A stretch of DNA of 64,000 bases from Phycomyces blakesleeanus NRRL 1555(-) (Eukaryota > Mucoromycota > Mucoromycetes > Mucorales > Phycomycetaceae): contig NW_017265146.1 in NCBI RefSeq assembly GCF_001638985.1, forward strand, positions 744,001 through 808,000, written 5' to 3'. Of the stretch, positions 1 to 10,611 are shown piece by piece. Position numbers and translations under genes: made by a program. Below the pieces are notes generated by a model. That model was not told the DNA's origin. It was given only the letters and a program-made list of their open reading frames with translations, and ran no database searches. The first letter of the stretch is position 1. Each line of letters begins with the position of its first letter.

Positions 1-1206
1 TTCCTCTTCTTCTGCAGCTGTTTCTGATGTTGATGTTGGTGGTATTGATGATGTTTTTGGTTTTGGTTTTGGTTTTTGTGCTGCCTGGGATTTATTATCT
101 GCAGAAGTGTCCTCCTCTGAGCCTCCAATAAAATTGTAGTATCTGCTAATGTACCCTGTCATTGCCGGAGGTGTCTTGTAAAAACTACGTTGGGTTTTTG
201 CGATATCATAGGTGATATTGAGTGCATTCAGGGCAGTAGTCTGATCATGTTCAGCGGATGTCTATTGTTACACCAAATCAACTTCACTTATTAGCATTTG
301 TCCTCATTAATTAATTAATTAATAGAAATATAGATAGATATACAGAGGAGACGAAAAAAAAATATCGTTTTTTATTTTGTTTTATTTTGTTTTAATAAAT
401 GCACATACCATTACAGCTATTTAGCCAAATATACAAATATAAAGGGTCGGAAGGAAGAATTAGAGAAAAGGTAGAAATTATTATGAATATTAACCCAAAA
501 ACATAGGCATATTTTGTTTGTTTGTTTGTTTGTTAGATACAAGGATAGTTAATGTTAAGAGGGGAAGAAGCAGGAACCAAGATTTAAATCATTTACCTTT
601 CAAGAATGCCATTGAACTCAGGGCAAGAGCGTGGAGTGGATCACTGTCAATCGATTTAATTAATAAAAGTAATAGAATATGTCAATTTAAAGCTAATTGT
701 ATTTGTATCTGCATAGTGTTGTTCATTACACGTTTGCTTTCTTGGAGAACGCAGCCTTGGCACTCATGAATCGATTGTCAAGTAATAATTGAAGACCTTC
801 GATTACAGGTTTATCTAATAACATACGCATATGTATTAGTTAAACTTGTATTATATATATTGGTGTGTATGTACTGACCTTGTTCTTCTTGTTCTTCTAA
901 TGTCAAATTTGTTGGTCCGGCAGCTTTTAATTCATTCTTAATAAAGATTGCATTGGCATTCATTCTTTCGAGATCATTTGCCGAGAATGAACCATGTCCT
1001 GAAGTAGGAATTGGCGATGATGAGATTGGGGGAACAAGACTAGCTGGTTCCCCGGTTGTGAGACCTCTTTGACGTGCGTCTGTAGCCAAAAGAAGTGAAG
1101 GATGAGATGGATCTGTATTGTCATTTGTAGGTTCTTCAGCGTCCTGATGTTTTTGTGTTTGGTCAATGACAGCAGGGGGTGGTTGAGTAGTATCTGCTTC
1201 TGTCAT
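1..1206 (-). CDS. IML2/TTC39-like (DUF3808) tetratricopeptide protein, 5' part
   Basis: The gene runs off the left edge. The start ATG is at 1206-1204 and the inferred exons are 1206-879, 814-730, 643-597, 416-409 and 261-1; each junction has GT-AG borders and keeps the phase. A polar, Pro/Ser/Thr-rich N-terminus of about 95 residues leads into a helical region with GLQLLLDNRFMSAKAAF, DPLHALALSSMAFLKAVM and ALNALNITYDIAKTQRSF. This pattern of a short helix pair followed by an AFLKAVM-type helix resembles the start of the IML2/TTC39 family, which in yeast is linked to the mitochondrial outer membrane and clearance of inclusion bodies. Exon 4 is only 8 nt and supplies the A-V-M of that helix. 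The C-terminal part seen here is a KPKPKPK and Ser/Thr-rich loop. The family call rests on remembered pattern; another TPR family is possible. Confidence 0.6.
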
Positions 1207-1782
1207 TGTCAAGATTGAAAAGAAAGGGCCAAAAGTAGTTTTATGGTAATTTTTTTGGATTTTGGATTTTGAAGAATTAATAGTAATATAAAATATGGTG
1301 GGAACCGAGCATGAAAATAAATAATAATAATATGTATATAAATGTGTGTGTGTGTGTGTGTGCGCAGAGAGATCGAGAGAGACCAAGAGAGGGAGAAAAC
1401 TTGCTATTCTGGCAGAAATATATAGATATAGATATGTATATATATATATAATACATAGTGTACAACATAACATTTACAAGTTGTTGTCTTGTATTGGCAA
1501 CGAACAGAAACAGAAACATAAAATACCCCCCTCAAAGAAAAAACAAACTAGAATGATATTCTTGCTCTTCTTTGTTCTTTTTTTTTGGTTTTTTGGTTGC
1601 TTCTAAAAAAAATGTGGGATTCTTACCATGCTTACCATTCAGCATAGCAGCGGATGACGATGTAAGCCGATACTTGCCTTTGAAATCGGCGTTTTTTTGA
1701 TGAGGAGAGGGGGTAGAAGGAGTAGAGATAGAGAGAAAGAGGGAAAGGAGGAGAACAATTGACAGACGATTAAGGAAAAAAG

Positions 1783-1813
<31 letters not shown>

Positions 1814-1922
1814 GAGAAGAGAAGAGGTAGATAGATAAAGAAGAGGAAGAAAGAAAGAAAGAAAGAAAGAAAGAGCCCGTTTTTTTTCCTGTTTGTTTGA
1901 TTTGTTACTTTTGTATCTGCAC
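1207..1922. other. Intergenic and 5' UTR region with microsatellites
   Basis: This is about 0.7 kb between the IML2-like start and the U1-70K stop, both on the minus strand. It holds a TG run at about 1343-1362 and purine repeats further on. A stretch at 1627-1675 has donor-like signals on the minus strand (GGTAAGCATGGTAAG) and could be a spliced 5' leader exon of the IML2-like gene. No coding frame here is convincing. Confidence 0.5.
1780..1875. repeat. AAAGA/AAAG purine microsatellites
   Basis: AAAAG units repeat at about 1780-1826 and AAAG units at about 1848-1875. The purine strand is plus. They lie just beyond the 3' end of the U1-70K gene. Confidence 0.9.
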
Positions 1923-3435
1923 TTAAGCATAACGGTCCCTGTCTCGGCGGCCCATGCGTTCTCTTGATCTATCTCTACCACGTCCACCATATCTGTCGCG
2001 TTCTCGGTCTCTGTACGAATGAGGACTGCGGCTTCGAGAGCGCACTCGGGATCTCCTCCGATCGTCGTTGTCTCTTCTGCCAAATCCTTGGCCTCCACCT
2101 CCTCCGCCGTAGCCTCCTCCACCGCCGCCACCATTACCGAAGGAGCGGCCACCATCATAACCACTTCCTCCACTTGAGCGACCCTGTCCGCGGTCACGAT
2201 TACTATCGCTGTACGAGGAGCGGTTTTCCCCTCTGTTGGATGGTGCACCCTGAGGTGGACGACTATCACGCGTACCACCAAGGCCACCTCCAAGGCGACG
2301 AGGCTTCCACCCCTTAACTGTTCGGCCACGTTCAACGTCTACAATAACACGTCGACCCAGCATTTTCAAACCATCGGCATCTTTGTAGGCAGCTATTGTA
2401 CAGAATGAATTTTTTTTGGTTTTGTTTGTTTGATTTAAGTTGACATTCGCAAAAAAAAACACCATCATTATCCTGTAATCTTTGATGGGGGGAAGTATTT
2501 CTGCGTGTGTAATGGATTCCAATTCCAGGCCATCTTATCCTATTCTTTTTCAATCATTTACCTCGCATGTCTTTTTCTCTTTCATATTCAATGAATGCAT
2601 AACCTCTCGACTTTCCTTCTGGTGTCTTTACGAGGCGAATCTACACAAGGCAGCCATGTTGAGAACATTTGTCGCTTTCATCTTGACAGTTCTAAAGGCC
2701 TGTCTATGTGCTTAAACTCTTTCTTAAGAAAAAAAAATGAAACTTACATTCTTAATAGGTCCGTACAACTCAAATTCACGCATAAGATCGCTTTCTGTCA
2801 ATTCGTAGCTCAAACGTGCGATGAACAAGGTATTAAATGGATTGCCTTCCATCTTGTCATCATTTTCTGGATCATCTGCATTACAATCAAGAATTTAGTA
2901 AATCCATAAGTATTTTTAAAGTATAAGTACACACGCACACACATGCACACGAGATTCGCATTATAGTATACTTACACTCAGAAAGTGCTTTAGCAAGATC
3001 TTCATCTGCTTTCTTTCTTTTAGCTGCAATCTACAAATATAATTATGAGCACCTTATTCTTCTATTTCTAGTTTTTATATTATAATCTATTTACTTAATT
3101 TATATATAATGTATAATCTACTTTCTATTATTAAAAGTAATATTTGTTCTTTCATCCCGTTTCAAAGAATGCTTCTCTTTTTTTTTCTTTTCTCTTTTCG
3201 TTTAAAGCATAATTCGATCCTACTTATATGATACCTTTTCTCTGCGCTTTTCTTCAGTTGACTTCCATGGCACATAGTCGGGATCGTAGTTCCGTAACAT
3301 TGGCACGAGAGATGCGATTCCAGACACCTGTGCGCCTACACGCTTTTCGGGCGCCTTGTCAAGTGGCTTGACATAGGGAAGGGGTGGTCGTGGTGCAAAA
3401 AGCTTTAGAAGATTGGGTGGTAATTTGTCGGTCAT
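1923..3435 (-). CDS. SNRNP70: U1 snRNP 70 kDa protein (U1-70K)
   Basis: Core protein of the U1 snRNP, which binds stem-loop I of U1 snRNA and helps recognise 5' splice sites in the nucleus. Five exons (3435-3235, 3030-2976, 2875-2748, 2640-2562, 2392-1923) join in phase to about 310 residues. Residues 1-15 carry the family opening [18 protein letters not shown]. The RNA recognition motif follows at about residues 95-170, with RNP2 as TLFIARL and RNP1 as SRGYAFIEY. Next come the hallmark [20 protein letters not shown] and GGGLGGTR blocks, a Gly-rich linker, and a short Arg-Ser/Arg-Asp tail ending RRDRDRYA. Length is typical of fungal homologues. All introns are short with GTAAGT-like donors. 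Identification is secure. Confidence 0.96.
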
Positions 3436-4205
3436 TAGGTACACAGAAAGAAGAAGAAAAAAAAAAGAAAAAGTATGAAAGATAAATGACCACTTTTTTT
3501 TTAATATATAAATATATATATATATATATATTTTTCTTTTCTCTCTCAAAGTAACTTTTTCTAACGAGCGAAAAAAAGCAACTGAGCAGAAAAATGGTGT
3601 GGAGAAGAGGGGCTCTGTGACGTCTTATGTTTATTTGCTGACGTTGCTGGCCAAGATAAATAAAACACCGCTTGATCGAAATTATTAAACGAGTGAAAAA
3701 TGATTTATTCATTTATTCATGTTGTTACTCTCTTGAAAGTCATAAAGCTATCTGTATTCCTTAGGAAACAAAATATATTTTTGGCTTACCTGTCAAAGGT
3801 CTAAAATAGGGTCTGTGTGTCTAATTGTTTACTCGAATAGGAAGACTTCAATTTTTTTTTAAAAAAAAAAAAGAATTGTGAGAAAATAGTTAAAAGATAT
3901 AGATCATAAGCTATAAATGTTTATTCTAAAGATGGGATTATTTTTGGTCAAAAAAAAAGAAGAAGGTAGAGCCATTTGATTCCAAAGACACACATCAAAT
4001 TGTGTAATATCTGCACACTGTATAGACTTTAAGCTGGTATTCAGCGATTCTCATCCTCTCTCTCTCTATCTCTGACTTTTGAAGCAGTCACTGTCTGCAT
4101 TGTGAACAACTCTGAGTTTGGCAACTGTTAAAGGTTACACTAGAATTTACCAACTATCATGAACAAATACATAACAACCCTTTATTTCTAACGATATATA
4201 TATAT
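3436..4205. other. Intergenic region, AT-rich
   Basis: It contains the promoter side of U1-70K, an AT dinucleotide run near 3510-3530 and poly(A)/poly(T) tracts near 3850. No coding frame, tRNA or repeat of note was seen. Confidence 0.6.
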
Positions 4206-6428
4206 TCAGTTGGAAAATTCAGGAATATAGCCGATAATTGTAGCAGCCAAGACTAATGCTATTCCAGGAAAAGCCATAAAAGGTACTAGCAGTATGAGAT
4301 AAAGTAAATCAAGATTAGCGTATCTATCCAGAAAGTATATCCGAAATATGATAAATGGCAAACTTCCAACAATCCAAGAGATAACGATCCATTCGGTTTT
4401 AGACTTTGCTCCATATCCAGCCGCGATCCCTAATATAAGAGGTATTGCTATTCCCCCAAAGACCACAAAATACTCCCACACCCCAGAGTTCTTGAATGAA
4501 AAGGATGTCTTCGCAGCCAACGCATTCTTCATGACGTCTTCCAGGTCATCCAATGGCATTCCAGTCAATGCCAATGTTCTCATGGCAGAGGATATATAAT
4601 GTATTTCCGATTCATCGACTCCATTGAAGATTTCTGGATCAAATTCTTTAAATTTGTATGAATGCATCTTTGGATTGGCTTCTGGTACAAATTCGTGCAA
4701 AGAGCTGTGTATAGGATTTCCTTTGATACTATAGGACATACTTTGGGTAGGAAGTATCATCAGAGATACTGTTTGAAGAACAGACATTATCATAAAGACA
4801 CCCATAATAAGCTTGGACCATTTATCTCCAGTACCCAAGACAATTTCGTACACAGTGTACCCTAGCTGGACCAGAGTAAAAAGCTGGCTTGTGATTTGAG
4901 ACTCTCCCAAGGCTACTATGTTGTTTAACTGATCAAGCATGTCAGGTGGCAGGTAACAGAACATGGCTGGATGGATTGCCACTTGATAATCGTAGTCCGT
5001 TCCTGGTCCAGTGATATCCATCTCGTCTGTACGTTGGTAAGCCTTTTGGTATTTCCATTCATAGGTGTCTTGGTCAAATAATCCAACACTAAAGTCGTGG
5101 ATTCCAATATAAATATTTCCGTTGATCATAAAGCCCTTTGTTGTTGTGGCAACAGACGAGTCCATACGTTCCAAAATAGCACTTAAATATGCGCCATTAT
5201 TGTATTTATATGTCCAGTCAATATTTGATTCGTCTTTGTCTACATATATAAAGATCAAATTTGTTCCCAAGTAAATATGGAATAGCAATACTTCTTTTTT
5301 TTTCATTTTATAAATATTACCTGGGATTTGATATTTATAAAAGAGGTTAGCAAGTTCTTTGAGTTCATCGTCTGTCTCGTAAATATCTTCTACCGGTAAT
5401 TCTCTGTCATAAGAATATAAATTCTGGGCCTTCATTACGGTGTATTTTTCCCCTTTTTCAGTGACACCACTTTCTGTGTTGTTTAATAAACCGTGTGCTT
5501 CTTTTGATGCGGTACTTTGTATGGGGTTCTCAATCGAAGAACTAGGTAGAGATTTATAGTTTATAAGTAGCTTCGTGCCTTCTTTTTTTAGTCCGGAAGT
5601 ATTGAGGACATCTTCATCGTGGATAGTTAGCTTGGACCTGAATGATTTTAGATCTTCGGTTTCCTGTGCAAATATCTTGAACTGGTTGATTCGAGTTTCG
5701 TAGGGATAATGATATAATTCGGCTCGAAATTTTGCATGTTCACTAAAGATTGCATGTTCGGATCGTAAAGTAAGAGTTTGGTAAAATAAAACAACCTCTC
5801 TCTCCTTTAAACTTGACTCTAGATATTTAATGTTTGTGTTTCTTATATAAAGTCTCATGTTTGCATCATCCAAGGACTCTGAAGATGGTTCTGGAGCGCT
5901 TCTTGACAATTCTTCTTTCATCGTAACTATATCGGTCTCGATGACTTCCAACCTCCTGTCGAGTCGTCGTCTTTCCACAAGTAAAGATATTCTTTCCATA
6001 TCAAAGACCTTCATTTTCATCTCGTTCATCCACTCTCCCAGCGCCTCATCGTTTTTTACAAGGTTTTTTTCGAGAAAGTTACTTTTGTTAAGAATTTTGT
6101 AGCCTTTGTACGCCTTGATCATAGAGCTAATTGCTTCGTGGACTCCACTAACAGGCCATGCGATGGCTAATGTACGCTTAACAACGGTAGGCCATATTGT
6201 GCTGGTATTTTCTGGTCTGATAGTTGCCGCATGCGCAGAATATGCCAAGACAACTGTTTGGATGATAGAGATGATAGCTGCTTTGGTGGGAGATACAAAA
6301 TTCTCGATAGTGAGTGGTGCAGCTGCAGAATTTACTACAAAGCTTGAAAGTAAAACCAAGACACATGGAACGAGAGTATAATTCACGCTGGTACGAATTG
6401 AACTCAATTGTCGAAACACACGAAACAT
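4206..6428 (-). CDS. Multi-pass membrane protein of unknown family, paralogue 1
   Basis: A single uninterrupted frame of 740 residues. I do not recognise the family. An N-terminal signal or anchor (about residues 18-37, YTLVPCVLVLLSSFVV then NSAAAPLT) is followed by a hydrophobic segment, AAIISIIQTVVLAYSA, and a conserved AIAWPVSGVHEAI block. Residues about 120-260 are charged and likely coiled coil. A polar middle carries LPPDMLDQL and LVQLGYTVYEI blocks. At least four hydrophobic helices sit in the last 210 residues, including TEWIVISWIVGSLPFIIFRI. The next gene is a tandem paralogue with the same order of blocks. The likely topology is secretory-pathway entry, a luminal or extracellular middle and a helical C-terminal bundle. 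There is no catalytic motif that I can name. Confidence 0.85.
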   Translation of the reverse strand: MFRVFRQLSSIRTSVNYTLVPCVLVLLSSFVVNSAAAPLTIENFVSPTKAAIISIIQTVVLAYSAHAATIRPENTSTIWPTVVKRTLAIAWPVSGVHEAISSMIKAYKGYKILNKSNFLEKNLVKNDEALGEWMNEMKMKVFDMERISLLVERRRLDRRLEVIETDIVTMKEELSRSAPEPSSESLDDANMRLYIRNTNIKYLESSLKEREVVLFYQTLTLRSEHAIFSEHAKFRAELYHYPYETRINQFKIFAQETEDLKSFRSKLTIHDEDVLNTSGLKKEGTKLLINYKSLPSSSIENPIQSTASKEAHGLLNNTESGVTEKGEKYTVMKAQNLYSYDRELPVEDIYETDDELKELANLFYKYQIPGNIYKMKKKEVLLFHIYLGTNLIFIYVDKDESNIDWTYKYNNGAYLSAILERMDSSVATTTKGFMINGNIYIGIHDFSVGLFDQDTYEWKYQKAYQRTDEMDITGPGTDYDYQVAIHPAMFCYLPPDMLDQLNNIVALGESQITSQLFTLVQLGYTVYEIVLGTGDKWSKLIMGVFMIMSVLQTVSLMILPTQSMSYSIKGNPIHSSLHEFVPEANPKMHSYKFKEFDPEIFNGVDESEIHYISSAMRTLALTGMPLDDLEDVMKNALAAKTSFSFKNSGVWEYFVVFGGIAIPLILGIAAGYGAKSKTEWIVISWIVGSLPFIIFRIYFLDRYANLDLLYLILLVPFMAFPGIALVLAATIIGYIPEFSN

Positions 6429-6945
6429 TTTTTTTATGATTATAAAAGCGAAAACTATGAATAGAAACCAAAAACGCCAAAAAACAAAAACAAAAGCAAA
6501 AATGCATCAAAGAGAATTGGGCTGAATTGCTGGCAGTAATAAAGAGTTGTATCTCAGCTTGTATATGTTTCTTTTATGCTTTACATAAATCACAAATTTA
6601 GTGGCTTTAAATAAGAACAATAAAAAAAAAGAAACTCACAATGTCTCACAAATATATAGATACACAGGTACAAGTGTACACATGTACATAGGTGCACAGG
6701 TAGTACATACACAAAAATGGGCCTATAGCGGCAGTGGGATGAGAAGCACGATGCGTATTGCTTTATATAAAATTTATGTTTTACGTTGCTGAAAAGTACG
6801 TAGATTATATTTAACAAGAAGCAAAGAAACATAAGACAATCTAATGTAATGTAAGTAAAGTACTTTTTATCGGTTAATTTCATTTAATACTATTAATTAT
6901 ATTTGCAAGAAGAGAGAGAGAAAATGGATGGGGGGGGGGGTTATT
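6429..6945. other. Intergenic region between the two membrane-protein paralogues
   Basis: AT-rich spacer of about 0.5 kb. A short GA run (about 6910-6922) and a run of 11 G (6930-6940) lie just past the stop of the downstream paralogue. No gene was seen. Confidence 0.6.
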
Positions 6946-9425
6946 TCAAACAGTAACAAAGCCGATGACTGTTGCAGTTAGAACAAGTGCTATACCTGGC
7001 AAGGCTCCAACAATAACTAGTAGTATCATCTCTGAGGTTTTCATTGTGGTGAACATATCAAAGTAGATGATTCGGAATATAATAAAAGGCAGACTCCCAA
7101 CAATCCAAGAGATCACAATCCATTCTGTTGTACTCCTTTCTCCGTACCCAGGTATTAAGCCTAGTAAAAGAGGTACAGCTATTCCTCCAAAAACAACGAA
7201 ATACTCCCATATTCCAGACGGAAAATGAGTAAGTGTTTTTCTGTCAAAGTCATCTCGTTTAATAACCCCCATCAGATCTTTTGAAGACATTCCTGTCAAG
7301 GCCAAGATACAAAACGTATTTGAGGTAGAATGAAAGTCTGATCGCCCCATTGTTTTATGACGTTTGCTCGAGAAAAACTGTTTGACGATCCCAAGAACTT
7401 CATTTTCTTGTATCCTGAAATAGTTGTAGCAAGAACCAGTAATATAGTTTCCTTTGAGACTGTAGGAAACGTCTTGCGGAGGAAGGGCAACAAGGGATAT
7501 TGTCTGAGAAATGGACATGATCATAAAGATCCCCATAATTAGCTTAGACCAACTGTCACCTTCGCCGTCAATAATTTCATATACTGTGTAGCCCAATTGA
7601 ATCAATGTGAATATCTTTCCCAGGGCAGAAGATCCCCCCAAAGGACCTGCTCCTGTTAATTGATCAAGCATGTCTGGTGGGAGGAAGCGAAACAAGAACG
7701 GGTGAACTGGAACTTGGTAAGGAAGATGTGCACCAGGACCAGTAACATTTGTTTCTGAAGTTAGACTGTAACTAGATGGCTTCAATAGCTCTACATCTTC
7801 TTTGTCCATTCCAATAAATATATCATCATTGATAATAAAGTCTTTCACACTCTTCGATCTCTCCGGCCCCATCTTTGTTAAGAGAGCATCAAGGTAAGCG
7901 CTATTGTCGTAATTAAATTTCCAATTGAATTGTGCTTTGTCTTCAATCAGAAGAGAATTATTAAGCCGAATGAATAATTATATTTTGATGGTATTCTCTA
8001 TTATATAGCTTTACCTTGAATCTCGTATTTATCCAAGAGACTTTGTAGTTCTTCAGAAATATCATCTGGAATATCGTTTTCTTCTGATATCGAGTACAAG
8101 TTTCTGGTGTAAGAGCTGTATATATCGTCATCTCCATATCTTTCTTTATTTTGATCTTGCATCTCCTCCCAATTAGAGCATACGGCAAAATCCGTATTTT
8201 GTAAATCCGCCATATTGGAATCAAACGCGAATGTGCTGTGCAGTAATTCTGGATCATTTGCAGGATCATACACCTGGAGGTCTTCCTCTTCACTGTATAC
8301 CGATGATTCAACGTTATCTGAATCGTATTCAGAGCCAGATGGCTCTGTTGCAATTTGTGAAGAATCGTTGGATACGTATGACTCTGTGCTAAGTTCATCG
8401 CTATCAGAATAATAAGATTCTGCTTGATTATCATCCAAAGAGTACTGCGATCCTGAATTTTCTGATTTCTCGTCATATATGCTCTGTTCAATTTCGCTTG
8501 TATTATAACTTGGTATCTTTTTACTAATAAAGGTGGTTTATACAATCAGTTTTTGCTCCTTCTTTTTTTTTAAAAATATATATATATACTTATGATTCTA
8601 TTGTGCTAGTATGCTGTGGAATTAGAAATAAGTAGCTGAGGTGAGTAAAAGCTACCTTTTTACCGTTCTATCCAAGTCAGCTTGAAACTTTGCTTTTCTG
8701 GTGCCAAACAAGTCTTCTCTTTTTATAAGGTAGTAACTATGTCTCAGATTAGCACTTCTCAAGTCCAACAGTTTTTCAAGATCGTCGCGAAGATACTCGG
8801 AGGTTGTTGAAAGCCTCTTTTCATATTCAGATGAATCTTTGCCATTCAATTCATCTGATTTTCTGTCTTTGTACGCCTGTAACCTTTCCTCATGCTGCGA
8901 AACCCTGCCTCTGAATATTTGTAAGCGACGTTTAAGTAGAGTAAGATTATCGTTGAGCTCTTGTCTTTCGATGAGGAGTGCTATCCGCGCTGTATCGAAA
9001 TACTTTAATTTCATGTCAATTAACCAATCATCCATTGAAGTATCTTTGGCTTTCTGTCCTTTGTCTTCAGCAAGCATTTCTTGAAGAATTTTACGTCCTT
9101 GGAAAGATTTGATTATGCATCCAACTGCTTCGTGTATTCCGCTTACAGGCCACGCTATAGCCAACGCACGCTTAGCAATAGATGGTAACGCTTTTGTTGT
9201 ATTCTCTGGGCGGACAGTAACTGCGTGCGATACATAGGCAAAAAAGACTGTCTGAAGGATCGAGATAATAGCCATTTGGGTGGGAGAGACAAAGTCCTCG
9301 AGAGTAAGCGGTGCAGCTGTCGCTCTCAATACAAATATAGATAATAGAACCCATAGACAAGATATATTTCCCCGTGCTCGGTAAAAGTAGGTCTTGGTTG
9401 ATAGGCTAAGCATACTATTATTCAT
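6946..9425 (-). CDS. Multi-pass membrane protein of unknown family, paralogue 2
   Basis: Tandem paralogue of the gene at 4206-6428. Three exons (9425-8656, 8523-8015, 7940-6946) join in phase to about 757 residues. I chose the ATG at 9425 because it places the hydrophobic signal (LWVLLSIFVLRATAAPLT) at the same distance from the start as in the paralogue; an upstream in-frame ATG at 9488 exists. Shared blocks are FVSPTQMAIISILQTV, AIAWPVSGIHEAV, LPPDMLDQL, LIQLGYTVYEI and TEWIVISWIVGSLPFIIFRI. The middle exon encodes an acidic, Ser-rich stretch (SDSDELSTES, SVYSEEEDL) with no close match in paralogue 1. Intron presence therefore differs between the copies: two here, none in paralogue 1. Function unknown. 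Confidence 0.8.
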
Positions 9426-9708
9426 CTTGGGAGTAGAATATATATACACACAAAAAAAGGGGGGGAATAGCTTGTCTGTTCTAGGCAAAGCATTTATTTA
9501 AATCTATATTGCAACACTAGTTTTTGTGACTGAATGAAAACATTTCTATTAAAAAATTGTGAAACAAAAATTCTCTATACGGTTTGTGTGCAACAAGTAG
9601 CTACAGTGCTTAGGCTTGATTGAGACAAGAGGTGCTCACGAAATTCTATATATATATATATATATATATTCTTGTATTGTTTATTAGAGACATCATCTTT
9701 AAAGATTT
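9426..9708. promoter_or_regulatory. Upstream region of membrane-protein paralogue 2
   Basis: On the minus strand a TATATATA stretch lies about 15-25 bp before the chosen ATG (plus 9438-9446), and a second AT run lies at 9648-9670. Functional assignment is tentative. Confidence 0.3.
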
Positions 9709-10340
9709 GTGAGCAAGATACGAATCTTATGTAGTCCAGATTTAAAGCGACTAAAGCCATTGCGATTGGGGATAAATGCTAGATCATATAAAAAAATTGG
9801 AAATGGAGGCTCCATATGGACATTTTGTGTGCAGTCAATGATCACAAAGATATATACACCCGACAAAATAAAACGGCGTCACTTCCCCATAATTACACCT
9901 GTTTTTGTTTTACCAAAACCTTATTCTCCTATCTTTTTTTTGCAGAACTTTTTCCTACAACCTAATCACTTATGTTTTAAGGAAATAAAGAAAGAATATG
10001 AGCATGATACCATACTTATTGTCCAAGAAGATTGTGCTATCTGCTATACTGGGCTCTTGTACGACATGTTGGAAACCCCACTGGAAAACAAAATGCTTTG
10101 ACTAGTGGGCATTTAAAAGTCCAGATCTGAACTCACTAAATTACGCTTAACATCCTCTAAAAGACAAAGCTCAAGAGAAAAGTCTACCCATAGACGGTGT
10201 TTAAGATTTGACATTTTATATTCTTCAAAAGTGAGAGGTACTTGAACCAAAAGCCCTCTATACTCTTGTAAGCAACAATTTACGATAAAGTTAAATCGAT
10301 AATCAAAGCCTGTGGTAATTACACCTATATTAGACTTTTC
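9709..10340 (+). pseudogene. Degenerate Tc1/mariner transposase fragment
   Basis: The C-terminal half of a Tc1/mariner transposase can be read through stops and frame changes. A piece near 10015-10035 (IVQEDCAICYT) corresponds to the family's QDNAPCHT block. Near 10105-10150 a W-AFKSPDLNSLNYA reading matches the W-PAQSPDLNPIE signature. Near 10275-10325 IIKACGNYTYI matches the terminal IKAKGG-TKY block. The element is truncated and has several stops, so it cannot encode an active enzyme. Terminal inverted repeats were not found by eye. It lies between membrane paralogue 2 and the first F-box gene. Confidence 0.7.
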
Positions 10341-10611
10341 TTTTTATTTTGATTTCTCACTGATCTTAGTTTGTAATACATGTACTGCTATATATGAGAA
10401 AAACGAATTTGCAGTATATATAAAGCTGTTATTTAATGTTTGAATTCCTCTTTTTTATCTCTTTTAAGGTCTTAGGATTAAGATATTAGAGCACACACTT
10501 TTTGAATCGTTCTTTTTTTTTGGAGGTAAGGGCTTAGTGCGTATGAGGTTTTAATTTTATGTCAAGAAAATGTAAAAAAGAAGAAGTATAAAAGATAGGA
10601 AGTATATAAGA
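10341..10611. other. Intergenic, AT-rich
   Basis: Nothing recognised; it holds the 3' flank of the F-box/LRR gene that follows on the minus strand. Confidence 0.5.

Noticed and set aside
1532..2335. Long minus-strand frames antisense to or overlapping the U1-70K exons
   Set aside because: Shadows of the Arg/Gly-rich and RS exon read in another frame; the spliced U1-70K model explains the sequence.
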